Assembly (NCBI GenBank): GCA_018667335.1
Contig: JABIVD010000051.1
Span: 32,025 to 96,024 of the forward strand
Source of the DNA: Rhodospirillaceae bacterium
GTDB taxonomy: Bacteria > Pseudomonadota > Alphaproteobacteria > UBA6615
DNA length: 64,000 nt
Reading direction: 5' to 3'
The notes under the pieces are model-generated. The model saw only the letters and a program-made list of their open reading frames with translations, did not search any database and was not told the DNA's origin. The position numbers and the translations under genes are program-made. The first letter of the stretch is position 1. Each line of letters starts with the position of its first letter. This document shows, piece after piece, positions 29,924-37,707 of this stretch.

Positions 29924-30724
29924 ATGAACATCACCCTGAACGACGTTGATTTCCGCTACGAGCTCGACGGGCCGGAAGGCGCGCCGTGGATCGTATTTTC
30001 CAACTCGCTCACCACCGATGTCACCATGTGGGACACGGAGGTGGCGCAGCTCAAGGATCGCTACCGCATCCTGCGCTACGACACCCGCGGTCACGGCCAG
30101 ACGGCGGCGGCACCCGGCCCCTACAGCTTCGAGATGCTGGTCGGCGACATCATCGCGCTGATGGACGCGCTCGGCGTGGACAAGGCCCATTATGTGGGTC
30201 TCTCGCTCGGCGGCATGGCGGGGCTCGGCATGGCCATCGAGCATGGCGATCGATTGTTGAGCATGGCGGCTTGTGACGCGCGCCCGTTCGCGGACCCGGA
30301 ATGGGCCGCGCCCTGGGTCGACCGCATCGCGCTGGCCCGCGCCAAGGGCATGGAAGCGCTGGCGGAGCCGACCGTCGCGCGCTGGTTCACCGAAGATTTC
30401 CAGGCCGATCCGGCCAACGTCCCGGTGCTGGATCATGTGCGCCGGATGATCCGCGAGACGTCGGTCGAGGGCTATACGGGTTGTGCGGGCGCGCTGCAGG
30501 GCCTCAACTACCTGCCCCGGCTGGGAGAGATTTCGGTGCCGAGCCTGTTCATGACGGGTGCGTCGGACGGCAGCACGCCGCCGGCGTCGTCGCAGCAGAT
30601 GCATGCGGCCGTGCCTGGATCGCAATGCGTGATCCTGGACCCGGCTTCGCACATCTCGAATATGGAAAACCCGGCGCAGTTCGACGCCGCGCTGTTTGCC
30701 CATATCGAGGCGGCGGGCGCCTGA
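29924..30724 (+). CDS. Alpha/beta hydrolase, 3-oxoadipate enol-lactonase-like
   Basis: 266 residues of the alpha/beta hydrolase fold. The nucleophile elbow is GLSLGG with S94; the acid is in MTGASDGSTPP and the histidine in ASHISNMENP, completing the triad. The overall layout (NSLTTDVTMWD, RYDTRGHGQT) is that of PcaD-type enol-lactonases, but no protocatechuate genes are near, so the substrate is open. It starts 9 bases after aspS and may be transcribed with it. A palindromic repeat pair begins at its stop codon. Confidence 0.85.
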   Translation: MNITLNDVDFRYELDGPEGAPWIVFSNSLTTDVTMWDTEVAQLKDRYRILRYDTRGHGQTAAAPGPYSFEMLVGDIIALMDALGVDKAHYVGLSLGGMAGLGMAIEHGDRLLSMAACDARPFADPEWAAPWVDRIALARAKGMEALAEPTVARWFTEDFQADPANVPVLDHVRRMIRETSVEGYTGCAGALQGLNYLPRLGEISVPSLFMTGASDGSTPPASSQQMHAAVPGSQCVILDPASHISNMENPAQFDAALFAHIEAAGA

Positions 30725-30792
30725 CGGGCGGGTTTGAAACCCGCCCCTACCACCCCGTTATTTCCCGTAGGGGTGGGTTTCAAACCCACCCG
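30725..30792. repeat. Second inverted pair of family 1 palindromes
   Basis: Copies at 30725-30750 and 30767-30792 are reverse complements except for two positions: in the second copy a C in one arm is T and the paired G in the other arm is A. The changes compensate, so the GGGTGGGTTT / AAACCCACCC hairpin is kept. The element starts directly after the hydrolase stop and could work as a transcript end or stabiliser. Confidence 0.88.
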
Positions 30793-30818
30793 GTTGCCGA
30801 AGGTGACCGTGAGGCGTG

Positions 30819-30846
30819 GATGCCCGGATCAAGTCCGGGCATGACG
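30819..30846. repeat. 28-base palindromic repeat, family 2, copy 1
   Basis: Arms TGCCCGGA and TCCGGGCA flank a five-base TCAAG loop, with a GA and TGACG flank. An identical 28-base copy is at 31549-31576. Translations of this motif (PGSSPGMT, PGLDPG) are frequent in spurious frames of alphaproteobacterial genomes, which points to a dispersed repeat. Confidence 0.85.
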
Positions 30847-30933
30847 AAATCTACCAATTTGAAACATGACGAGGTCCCGGCGCGGGCTTATCATTGCCCC
30901 CCAAGATCGCTTCTCTCGTCATTGGAGACAGAC

Positions 30934-31479
30934 ATGACCTTCAAACCCCGCCTGCGCCATGTCGGCCTGTACACCCACGACATGGACGCGATGCTGGCGT
31001 TCTACACGGACATCATGGGTCTGACCGTCACCGACGACGGCCGGTATGGCGACCCGGAACAGCGGATCGTGTTCCTGTCGAGCGACCCCACCGAGCATCA
31101 TGAGTTCGTGCTGGCCGACCCGCCGGCGGGCGACGGCGAGACGGTTCACGTGCAGCAGATGTCGTTCCTGCTCGACGATCTCGACCAGCTGCGCGAGATG
31201 CATGGCCGGGTGGTCGGCGCGGGCATCAACATCGACCGCATGTTGACCCACGGCAACGCCTGGTCGATCTATTTCCAGGACCCGAGTACGAACCGCATCG
31301 AGTGCTACGTCCACACCCCCTGGTACGTGACCCAGCCCCATGGGCACCCCTTCGATTTGTCCAAGTCCACCGACGAGATCATGGAGATGACCGAGGCCCA
31401 TTGCCGCGAGGATGCGGGCTTCATGATGGCGGCCGACTGGGAGAAGAAGATGGCCGCGAAGATGGCAGGCAACGCATAG
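30934..31479 (+). CDS. VOC superfamily protein (glyoxalase/extradiol dioxygenase fold), copy 1
   Basis: 181 residues with two beta-alpha-beta3 modules. LRHVGLYTHDMDAMLAFYTDIMGL is module one, with H9 as first metal ligand; VQQMSFLLDDLDQL opens module two, where the usual His is Q75; E123 in RIECYV is the third ligand. This gives a His-Gln-Glu set rather than the 2-His-1-Glu of ring-cleaving dioxygenases, so activity could differ. The C-terminal AHCREDAGFMM is shared with the next gene. Substrate unknown. Preceded by repeats and probably separately transcribed. Confidence 0.85.
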   Translation: MTFKPRLRHVGLYTHDMDAMLAFYTDIMGLTVTDDGRYGDPEQRIVFLSSDPTEHHEFVLADPPAGDGETVHVQQMSFLLDDLDQLREMHGRVVGAGINIDRMLTHGNAWSIYFQDPSTNRIECYVHTPWYVTQPHGHPFDLSKSTDEIMEMTEAHCREDAGFMMAADWEKKMAAKMAGNA

Positions 31480-31504
31480 GGCCATCGTTTCCAATAATGC
31501 CGTC

Positions 31505-31527
31505 ATACGCGGGCTAGACCCGCGTAT
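31505..31527. repeat. Palindrome between the VOC genes, divergent family 2-like
   Basis: ATACGCGGG and CCCGCGTAT, nine-base perfect arms around CTAGA. It sits 22 bases before the second family 2 copy and shares with it the 5-base loop layout and the neighbouring GTCAT flank, but not the arm sequence. The two together form one composite intergenic element (31499-31576). Confidence 0.75.
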
Positions 31528-31548
31528 CTCCTGGGATGCCGGGACAGA

Positions 31549-31576
31549 GATGCCCGGATCAAGTCCGGGCATGACG
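31549..31576. repeat. 28-base palindromic repeat, family 2, copy 2
   Basis: Identical over 28 bases to 30819-30846. One copy lies upstream of each VOC gene, 115 and 182 bases before the respective start. The perfect identity contrasts with the clearly diverged VOC genes, so the repeats arrived, or were homogenised, after the gene duplication. Confidence 0.87.
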
Positions 31577-31730
31577 CTGTCTTTTTATTGTTTCTGGCGA
31601 ATTTTCAATTTGATCCAGATCATCGACCGCTGCGTCGTGGCGTCGGAAGCTCGATGCTGCGGGGAGTCTCGGGCGGTATCCGGGCGGCCCCCTCCGATTC
31701 TATGCACGCGAGCCGCAGCGGGAGCCTGTC

Positions 31731-32291
31731 ATGACCATCACTCCGAAACCGCAACTCAGGCATCTGGGCCTGTACACCAGTGATATGGACACCATGCTGG
31801 CGTTCTATACCGACGTCATGGGGCTGGTCGTCACCGACCGGGGCGAGATCGGCGACGGCGGTACGCGGATCATCTTCATGTCGAGCGATCCCGGCGAGCA
31901 CCATGAATTCGTGCTGATCGACGCGCCGGCGGGAGCCGACGGAGCGCCGATGGAGAGCGTTGCCCAGCAGATTTCGTTCCTGCTCGGCTCGCTGGACGAG
32001 CAGCGCACGCTCTACGAGCGGGTGACCGCTGCGGGCATGGACGTCGACCGGATGATCACCCACGGCAACGCCTGGTCGTTCTATTTCAACGATCCCGACG
32101 GCAACCGCATCGAGATCTATGTCCACACGCCGTGGCATGTGCCCCAGCCCCATGCCCACCCGTTCGACCTGACGTTGTCCAATGGCGAGATCATGGCCGA
32201 GACCGAGGCCCATTGCCGCGAGGATGCGGGCTTCATGATGGCGGATGATCGCGAGCGGCAGATGGCGGATGTGATGAACGGCGGCGCCTAG
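31731..32291 (+). CDS. VOC superfamily protein, copy 2
   Basis: 186 residues, paralogous to the preceding gene along its whole length (LGLYTSDMDTMLAFYTDVMGL, DRMITHGNAWSFYF, HAHPFDLTLSNGEIM, AHCREDAGFMMA). Metal-site positions are H11, Q80 (again Gln where His is usual) and E128 in RIEIYVHTPW. Conservation of the Gln and of the C-terminal tail in both copies argues that both are functional. Products may form a heteromer or serve two related substrates; neither can be read from sequence. Confidence 0.85.
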   Translation: MTITPKPQLRHLGLYTSDMDTMLAFYTDVMGLVVTDRGEIGDGGTRIIFMSSDPGEHHEFVLIDAPAGADGAPMESVAQQISFLLGSLDEQRTLYERVTAAGMDVDRMITHGNAWSFYFNDPDGNRIEIYVHTPWHVPQPHAHPFDLTLSNGEIMAETEAHCREDAGFMMADDRERQMADVMNGGA

Positions 32292-32307
32292 GTCAGTCCG
32301 TTTTCGC

Positions 32308-32335
32308 CACGGCCGGACTTGATCCGGGTATGGCG
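32308..32335. repeat. Degenerate family 2 palindrome
   Basis: Contains CGGACTTGATCCGGGTATG, matching the reverse complement of the family 2 repeat with several changes. It lies in the 52-base gap between the convergent second VOC gene and the Sel1 gene and may serve as a transcription end for either side. Confidence 0.55.
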
Positions 32336-32343
32336 CCTCGTTC

Positions 32344-33921
32344 CTATTTCGACACGCCGTGTGCCGTCAGCCAGTCGCGCACCAGGTCCTGGCCGCGGAT
32401 CAGGTCATCGGGTGACAGTGCCTTGGCCGCGCGGTCGCGATTGCGCGCCGCCTGCGGGTTGCCGGTCCGGGCGGCGATGGCGAACCAGCGATAGGCCTCG
32501 ACGAAATTCCTGGGTGCGCCTTCGCCCGTCGCGTGGGCGATGCCCAGGGCGAGTTGTGCTGCGTCATGGCCTTGATCGGCGGATTTCCGGTACCACGCGG
32601 TGGCCTGCGCCGGGTCACGCGGCCGGCCGTGGCCGCGTGCGTAGAGCACGCCGAGATTGAATTGCGCGCGGGCATGGCCCAGTTCGGCGGCGGCTTCGAG
32701 CCAGTTCGCGCCGGCGTCGGCATCGGCGAGCACTCCGGGTGCCCCCTTGTATAGAAGGTTGCCGAGATTATAGCGTGCACTGGCGTTTCCCTGGGTGGCG
32801 GACTGGCGGTACAGGTCCCGCGCCACGGCCGCATCGCGGGGGACCCCGCGCCCGTACTCGTACATAACCCCGAGGTTGAAGCGGGCTTCGTGGTGTTCAC
32901 CCTCGGCGGCGCGGCGGTACCAAATGGCGGCTTCGGCATCGCTTTGGGCTACGCCCCTGCCGGCCTCGTGCAACAAACCGATATTGTATTGCGCGGCTGC
33001 GTTGCCTCCAGCGGCGGCGCGGTGGAACCATTCCAGCGCCTGTGCCGTGTCCTTTTCGACGCCGTGCCCGCGCAGATAAAGGGCACCCAGATTGAGTTGG
33101 GCCTCGGGGTGGCCGCTGTCGGCGGCGCGCCGATACCAGCGTGCCGCTGCGGCGTGGTCGATCGTGACGCGCGCCCGCGTTTCCAATTGTGTGCCGACCG
33201 CCGCCGCGGATGCATCATCGGGCGCATCATCATCGGCCGCGACATCAGGCGCGCCGCTGTAGAGCAGGTTGGCCAGATTTACCTGGGCGTCGCGTTCGCC
33301 TTGCTGTGCCGCCCGGCGGTACCAGGACAGCGCAGTGGCGATGTCCCGCTCCACGCCGCGACCAACGAAATAGAGGAAGCCCAGATTGAGCTGTGCGGTG
33401 GCGTGGCCCTGATCCGCCGCCAGCCGGAACCACTTTGCCGCCGTTGCGTGGTCGATCGAAACGCCGGTGCCGAACAAGTAAATCTGGCCGAGGTTGAAGC
33501 GTGCGAAGGTGTTTCCGCCATCGGCCGCGCGCCGATACCAGACGAATGCCTGGTCCGGGTCGCGCGGGGTGCCGAGCCCGAACTGGTGCATCAGAGCGAG
33601 GTTGAACTGGGCCTCGGTGTGACCGCGTTGTGCAGCCAGCCCGTACCAGCGGAATGCCTCCGTGTGGTCCTGGGCGACGCCGCGCCCGCGGACGTAGAGG
33701 AAGCCCAGAAGGTTGGCCGCCTCGGCATCGCCGGCGATGGCCTCGGTGCGGCGCTTCTCGAAATCCGGCGACAATTCCGGTGCGCCCTCGCGACCGCCCT
33801 GGAAGCGGAACCCGGGATCGCCGGAGCCGCCCAGCCCGTCGGGTGTTGCGGCCGACAGATCACTGGCGACCAGAGAGACAACCGCGGCGAGGAAGATAGA
33901 GACGAAAATGCTGCGAACCAT
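32344..33921 (-). CDS. Sel1-repeat (TPR-like) secreted protein, 11 repeats
   Basis: 525 residues from ATG 33921, with a signal peptide (RSIFVSIFLAAVVSLVASDLSA). Eleven tandem Sel1 repeats of about 36 residues follow, each with the pattern A(Q/R)xNLGxxYxxGxGVxxDxxxAxxWYRRAA. The fifth repeat carries an insertion of about 25 residues rich in Asp and Ala. Sel1 proteins are protein-protein scaffolds; no enzyme domain is present. A start 69 bases upstream would spoil the signal peptide. It diverges from another Sel1-bearing gene across 188 bases. Confidence 0.85.
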   Translation of the reverse strand: MVRSIFVSIFLAAVVSLVASDLSAATPDGLGGSGDPGFRFQGGREGAPELSPDFEKRRTEAIAGDAEAANLLGFLYVRGRGVAQDHTEAFRWYGLAAQRGHTEAQFNLALMHQFGLGTPRDPDQAFVWYRRAADGGNTFARFNLGQIYLFGTGVSIDHATAAKWFRLAADQGHATAQLNLGFLYFVGRGVERDIATALSWYRRAAQQGERDAQVNLANLLYSGAPDVAADDDAPDDASAAAVGTQLETRARVTIDHAAAARWYRRAADSGHPEAQLNLGALYLRGHGVEKDTAQALEWFHRAAAGGNAAAQYNIGLLHEAGRGVAQSDAEAAIWYRRAAEGEHHEARFNLGVMYEYGRGVPRDAAVARDLYRQSATQGNASARYNLGNLLYKGAPGVLADADAGANWLEAAAELGHARAQFNLGVLYARGHGRPRDPAQATAWYRKSADQGHDAAQLALGIAHATGEGAPRNFVEAYRWFAIAARTGNPQAARNRDRAAKALSPDDLIRGQDLVRDWLTAHGVSK

Positions 33922-34066
33922 GTCGCGCAGACTACCACCCCGCAGGGCGCGGCGATTGATGCCGATCAACCGACTTCGACCGGGTTGCAACCGCGATCGT
34001 ATAAAACTTTCCGAATTCTTAACTCGCCTCTAAGCCTGCCTGCGTGAGGCTGTGCCCTGCGATGCC

Positions 34067-34083
34067 GCGTGGATATTCCACGC
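34067..34083 (+). promoter_or_regulatory. Hairpin in the leader of the DUF4168-Sel1 gene
   Basis: GCGTGG and CCACGC, perfect six-base arms around ATATT, end 26 bases before the start codon. It could be an operator for a dimeric regulator or an mRNA leader structure. No factor can be named. Confidence 0.4.
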
Positions 34084-34109
34084 AATGATGGAACAGGGGA
34101 GACAGGTTC

Positions 34110-35726
34110 ATGACCGATCGGGTCACAGGCTGGCTGGCCGCGCTCGCCGGAGCAGGCGCTGTGCTGGCCGCGCTGACGGCGCTGAGCGCGCCCGCTGCGC
34201 TGGCACAGACACAAACGACGCAAACCGCAACGGATACGCAACAGCAGGCGCGGGTGGTGCCGCCAGACGTACCGGCGACGGACCTGTCGGGGGCCACCGG
34301 CGCTTACGACGGCCGCACCCTGGATGCGTTCGCCCGGGCGACGCGGATCGTTGGCGCGTTGCGTACCGAATATTCACCCAAGATCGCGGTGGCAAACATC
34401 GCCGGGCGACCGGAACGGGCCGAGGCCCTGTTCGACGAGATGCGTGCGCGCATGCATGACGCCATCGACGCCACCGGCCTGACCATCGAGACCTATGAGG
34501 CGATCGCATCGCGGGCCGAGCATGACCGGGCCCTGCGGGCGCGGATCGAGGCGATCATGACGGGCGCTCGACCCCCCGCCGATCCCGGGCTGGGGGTACA
34601 GGCTCCGCAAAGCCCGCAGAGTGCGCCGATCACGCCGGTGTCGCGCAGCGACACGCCGGCCAGGAACGAAACCGCGCTGGCGACGGCGAAGGGTGAGATC
34701 GAGACCCTGCACCGACGCCTCGATACCGAGCGCTCGCGCGCCCGTGCAGACAGGGAACGGGCGGCGGCCGACGCGGCGGCGCTGCGGCAATCTCTCGAAG
34801 GGGCGATCGAACGCCTCGGCGTGCAGCTGGAAGAGAGCGCATCGGCGGACGAGATCGAGCTGCTACGGGTTGCGGCCATGCGCCACGAGCTGGCGCGCGC
34901 GGCCCTGATGCGCGAGATCGCGCGATTGTCGCGAGCGTTTGCGTCGGCTGGTGAAGCGATGGCGGCGCTGGGTGAGGATTTATCGGCGTCACCGTCTCCC
35001 GATGTGGTGCCTCTCGCGCGGCTCGAAGTGCGACCGGTGCTGCTGGCTGGGAGCCTGCCGACACTGGCCCGGGATCTGACGGCGGTGCAGTCGCGCGATG
35101 CGCTGCGTGCGCGGTTGGAAGCGGAACAGACCCGTAACCTCACGCTGCGCGCCCGGCACGCGGGCGAACGTGTGGGGTTGCGCCGGGAGATCGACCGGAT
35201 CGGGCGGGATCTTGAGGCCGCCGTGGCAGCGCTTGAGGATTTATCCGCTGATGCGCCCGATACGGTGATCATTGCGGAGCGTGCGGTGGAGGCGGTTGCG
35301 GCGGTGGTCGTTGCCGACCCGATGCATGACGAGGAGTTCTATCCTGGCGTGGAGACCAGGCCGGCGACACCGGCAGGTCCCGGTTTGGATGTTGCGGGGC
35401 TGGCGCGTCCCGAACTGGAGCTCACGTTGCTGGACCTTCCGCGCGTGCCGGCCGCGCCGGTGATTCAGAAGGGTGCGCTACAGGCCGGGATCCGCGCCTA
35501 TGAGACCAGGAACTACGCCCGCGCCTATCAGGTCTGGCAACCGTTGGCCGCGGCGGGGGAGGCGAGCGCCCAGTTTCACCTGGGTGCGCTGTACTTCGAA
35601 GGGCGTGGCGTGCGCCAGGACCTGGCGCAAGCGCGGCGCTGGCTGAGCCGGGCGCTGGAGCAGGGACACGAACGGGCGCGGTTCCTGCTCGGTCGGGTCG
35701 AGACGCAGCTTGCGAAGGCGGGCTGA
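34110..35726 (+). CDS. DUF4168 - coiled coil - Sel1 fusion, exported
   Basis: 538 residues. A signal peptide ends near residue 32 (APAALAQ). Residues about 68-148 match the DUF4168 pattern (DAFARATRIVGALRTEY, AIDATGLTIETYEAIAS, HDRALRARIEAI). A long charged coiled coil covers roughly 190-290 and 325-375. The C-terminus (about 465-530) holds one or two Sel1 repeats (AAAGEASAQFHLGALYFEGRGVRQDLAQARRWLSRA). DUF4168 is usually a stand-alone small secreted domain, so this combination is unusual. A GGGGAGACAGG tract precedes the ATG. Function unknown; likely a periplasmic scaffold. Confidence 0.8.
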   Translation: MTDRVTGWLAALAGAGAVLAALTALSAPAALAQTQTTQTATDTQQQARVVPPDVPATDLSGATGAYDGRTLDAFARATRIVGALRTEYSPKIAVANIAGRPERAEALFDEMRARMHDAIDATGLTIETYEAIASRAEHDRALRARIEAIMTGARPPADPGLGVQAPQSPQSAPITPVSRSDTPARNETALATAKGEIETLHRRLDTERSRARADRERAAADAAALRQSLEGAIERLGVQLEESASADEIELLRVAAMRHELARAALMREIARLSRAFASAGEAMAALGEDLSASPSPDVVPLARLEVRPVLLAGSLPTLARDLTAVQSRDALRARLEAEQTRNLTLRARHAGERVGLRREIDRIGRDLEAAVAALEDLSADAPDTVIIAERAVEAVAAVVVADPMHDEEFYPGVETRPATPAGPGLDVAGLARPELELTLLDLPRVPAAPVIQKGALQAGIRAYETRNYARAYQVWQPLAAAGEASAQFHLGALYFEGRGVRQDLAQARRWLSRALEQGHERARFLLGRVETQLAKAG

Positions 35727-35772
35727 GTTTCGCGCGCGTGAGCGCTTCATATCTCCGCCTTAATTGGCTTGC

Positions 35773-36285
35773 ATGCTTCACCCTATGCGCTGGGCATGGG
35801 CAAAAATTCTGACTTTGATAGGTGCGGCCATCGCGGCGCTGGGCGCGGCATCGGCCGCCCAGGGGCCGGGGTTCGTGCAGGCCTATCTGCAGCGTCTCGG
35901 CGGCCATATCGACGAGGCCCGGCGCACCCTGGGCGAGCTTTCCGGTGGTGGTGCCGCGCAGATCGTCGGCGATGGCGCGGCGCGCGACCAACTCGTCGGT
36001 GCGTTCGCCGAACGCCTCGCTGACCTGGAGGCCTCCCGCATTGCCATCGAGAACGCATCACCCCTGTGGCGGCCCATTGCTCTCGCCCTGCATGGTGATC
36101 GCGATATCGCGTCTGCGGCTGCAGAGGCATTTACCCTCGCCGTGCCGCTCGATGCGGCGAGCCTGACCTACGCCTTTGTCGGGTTGCTGATTGGCTGGTC
36201 TGTCTGGGAGCTCTGCCAGTGGCCCGTGAAGGCGAAGCTGCGACGGCTTAAGGGTCGACGTATGGCGCGCAAGGTGATGGGCTGA
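35773..36285 (+). CDS. DUF2937 family membrane protein
   Basis: 170 residues from ATG 35773, with an N-terminal hydrophobic segment (ILTLIGAAIAALGAASA) and a second near the C-terminus (YAFVGLLIGWSVWELCQWP) followed by a basic tail. The central GPGFVQAYLQRLGGHIDEARR matches the DUF2937 pattern of a PxFxQxYxQRLGGxxDE segment. Function of the family is unknown. It follows the DUF4168-Sel1 gene by 46 bases and converges with the NnrS gene 12 bases away. Confidence 0.78.
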   Translation: MLHPMRWAWAKILTLIGAAIAALGAASAAQGPGFVQAYLQRLGGHIDEARRTLGELSGGGAAQIVGDGAARDQLVGAFAERLADLEASRIAIENASPLWRPIALALHGDRDIASAAAEAFTLAVPLDAASLTYAFVGLLIGWSVWELCQWPVKAKLRRLKGRRMARKVMG

Positions 36286-36297
36286 ACGGATTGCGGT

Positions 36298-37545
36298 TTA
36301 GCGCGGTCGCAGCAGAATCGCGCCGGCGTGAACCAGAACAAAGCCGAGATATGCCGCAATCCATAAGGCCGCCGCGACCATGAGATGCACGGTGTAGGTG
36401 TCGGCGTGGAAGGGTGTGCCAACGCGCACCAGAGCGGCGAATGTGATCGCGATGAAGACCAGCGTGGCAACAGTCCCCGCCGTCAGCGAGCGCCCGGAAT
36501 GGCCGCGGATCGCCCGGCTCATCACGGCCAGGGTCATGGTGGCGATCGCGCCGACCGTCAGCGCGTGAATGCCCGCGCTCGGCGGCACCCGGTCGGGCCA
36601 GAAGCCGCCGGCGGCGATCAGCGCGAGGGCGACCGGAATCCAGCCATAGCCGACGTGAAGCACCGCGAGGAGCGGCTCGCGCCATGTGGGAAGTCCCCGC
36701 CAGCGAGAAAGGCGCACAACATGCGCGACCGCAGCGAGGGCGACGAGACCGGCGCTGGTAACGGAGAATGGTGCGAAGACCCAGGCCAACAGGGCGACGA
36801 TGCCGACGACGAGGGCGATCTTGTCGAACTTGCCGAACGGGGCGGGCAAGCGTGTGTGTCCGGCCTTGACCAGCCAATTGCGGGTGAAACTGGGTACGAC
36901 CCGGCCGCCGATCAGCATGATCATCGCCGCGAACACCGCCAGTGCCAGGCGGGTGCCAATAGGTTCCAGGTCGGCGCCATTGATCGTGATGTCGGCATAG
37001 CCGGCATGGGTCAGCGCGTTGGCCGTGATCAGGATCGTGATCGCGAGGACGAGGGGCAGATTGCGCCAGTTCTTGCCGGCGGCGATCTCGCGCAGCGCGA
37101 TAACCGCGAAGGATATGAGGAAACCAAGATCGATCAGCGCCGTCGCCGGGGTGCCGAGATCGTCCGAGAACCAGATCGCGAGGCGTCCCGCGATCCACAG
37201 GCCGGCCAATCCGGCGAGTGGCCAGCCCTGCAATGGCAACCGCCCGGTCCAGTTCGGTATCGCCGTCAGCATGAAACCGGCCATGACGGCCGCGCCGTAG
37301 CCAAACAACATCTCATGGGTGTGCCAGGCGAGTGGCGTCAGAGCGCCGGGGCTTTCGAGCAGCCCAAGGAAGGCGTGCATCCAGATGAGGAGCGCGATGA
37401 TCGCCCACAGCCCCGCAAACAGGAAGAACGGCCGAAACCCCTGAGAGAGGATTGGCCAGCCCTGCCAAGTGCGGTAGCGCGGCACGGGTGTGTGATCGGG
37501 GACGCGCGGGCCGGACGGGGTTTCGTTCTCGACGGGGTCGGACAT
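36298..37545 (-). CDS. NnrS family haem-copper membrane protein
   Basis: 415 residues with about twelve membrane helices. The SQGFRPFFLFAGLWA start, the AWHTHEMLFGYGAAVMAGFMLTAIPNWTG segment, GGRVVPSFTRNWL and HALTVGAIATMTLAVMSRA are hallmarks of NnrS, which is linked to nitric oxide tolerance and nitrosative stress. Conserved histidines would bind haem and copper. No denitrification genes are nearby, so it probably gives stand-alone NO protection. Diverges from the quinone oxidoreductase gene. Confidence 0.92.
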   Translation of the reverse strand: MSDPVENETPSGPRVPDHTPVPRYRTWQGWPILSQGFRPFFLFAGLWAIIALLIWMHAFLGLLESPGALTPLAWHTHEMLFGYGAAVMAGFMLTAIPNWTGRLPLQGWPLAGLAGLWIAGRLAIWFSDDLGTPATALIDLGFLISFAVIALREIAAGKNWRNLPLVLAITILITANALTHAGYADITINGADLEPIGTRLALAVFAAMIMLIGGRVVPSFTRNWLVKAGHTRLPAPFGKFDKIALVVGIVALLAWVFAPFSVTSAGLVALAAVAHVVRLSRWRGLPTWREPLLAVLHVGYGWIPVALALIAAGGFWPDRVPPSAGIHALTVGAIATMTLAVMSRAIRGHSGRSLTAGTVATLVFIAITFAALVRVGTPFHADTYTVHLMVAAALWIAAYLGFVLVHAGAILLRPR

Positions 37546-37707
37546 GGCGGTTCTCGGATCCTTCCGCCAACGGGGCGCTCGGGCTTGCGATCATCGTACT
37601 GCCTGGCGCCGTTCTTCGTCAGTGACGGATTGTCGCCGACAGGCTGGTATTGCGCAGGCGCAGACCTATATCATGCGCCGCAAATCACGGTTTTCAGGGG
37701 AAATTCC

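Noticed and set aside
27992..30703. Very long minus-strand frame (about 900 codons) opposite aspS and the hydrolase
   Set aside because: It is the antisense shadow of high-GC genes; no domain can be recognised and both plus-strand genes are certain.
27891..32335. Possible CRISPR array
   Set aside because: The repeats are few, irregularly spaced, inverted, of different families, and are separated by genes; no cas gene is present.
36385..37707. Upstream extension of the quinone oxidoreductase frame
   Set aside because: It is antisense to NnrS, whose helices and His motifs are clear; the enzyme's own start is at 37708.
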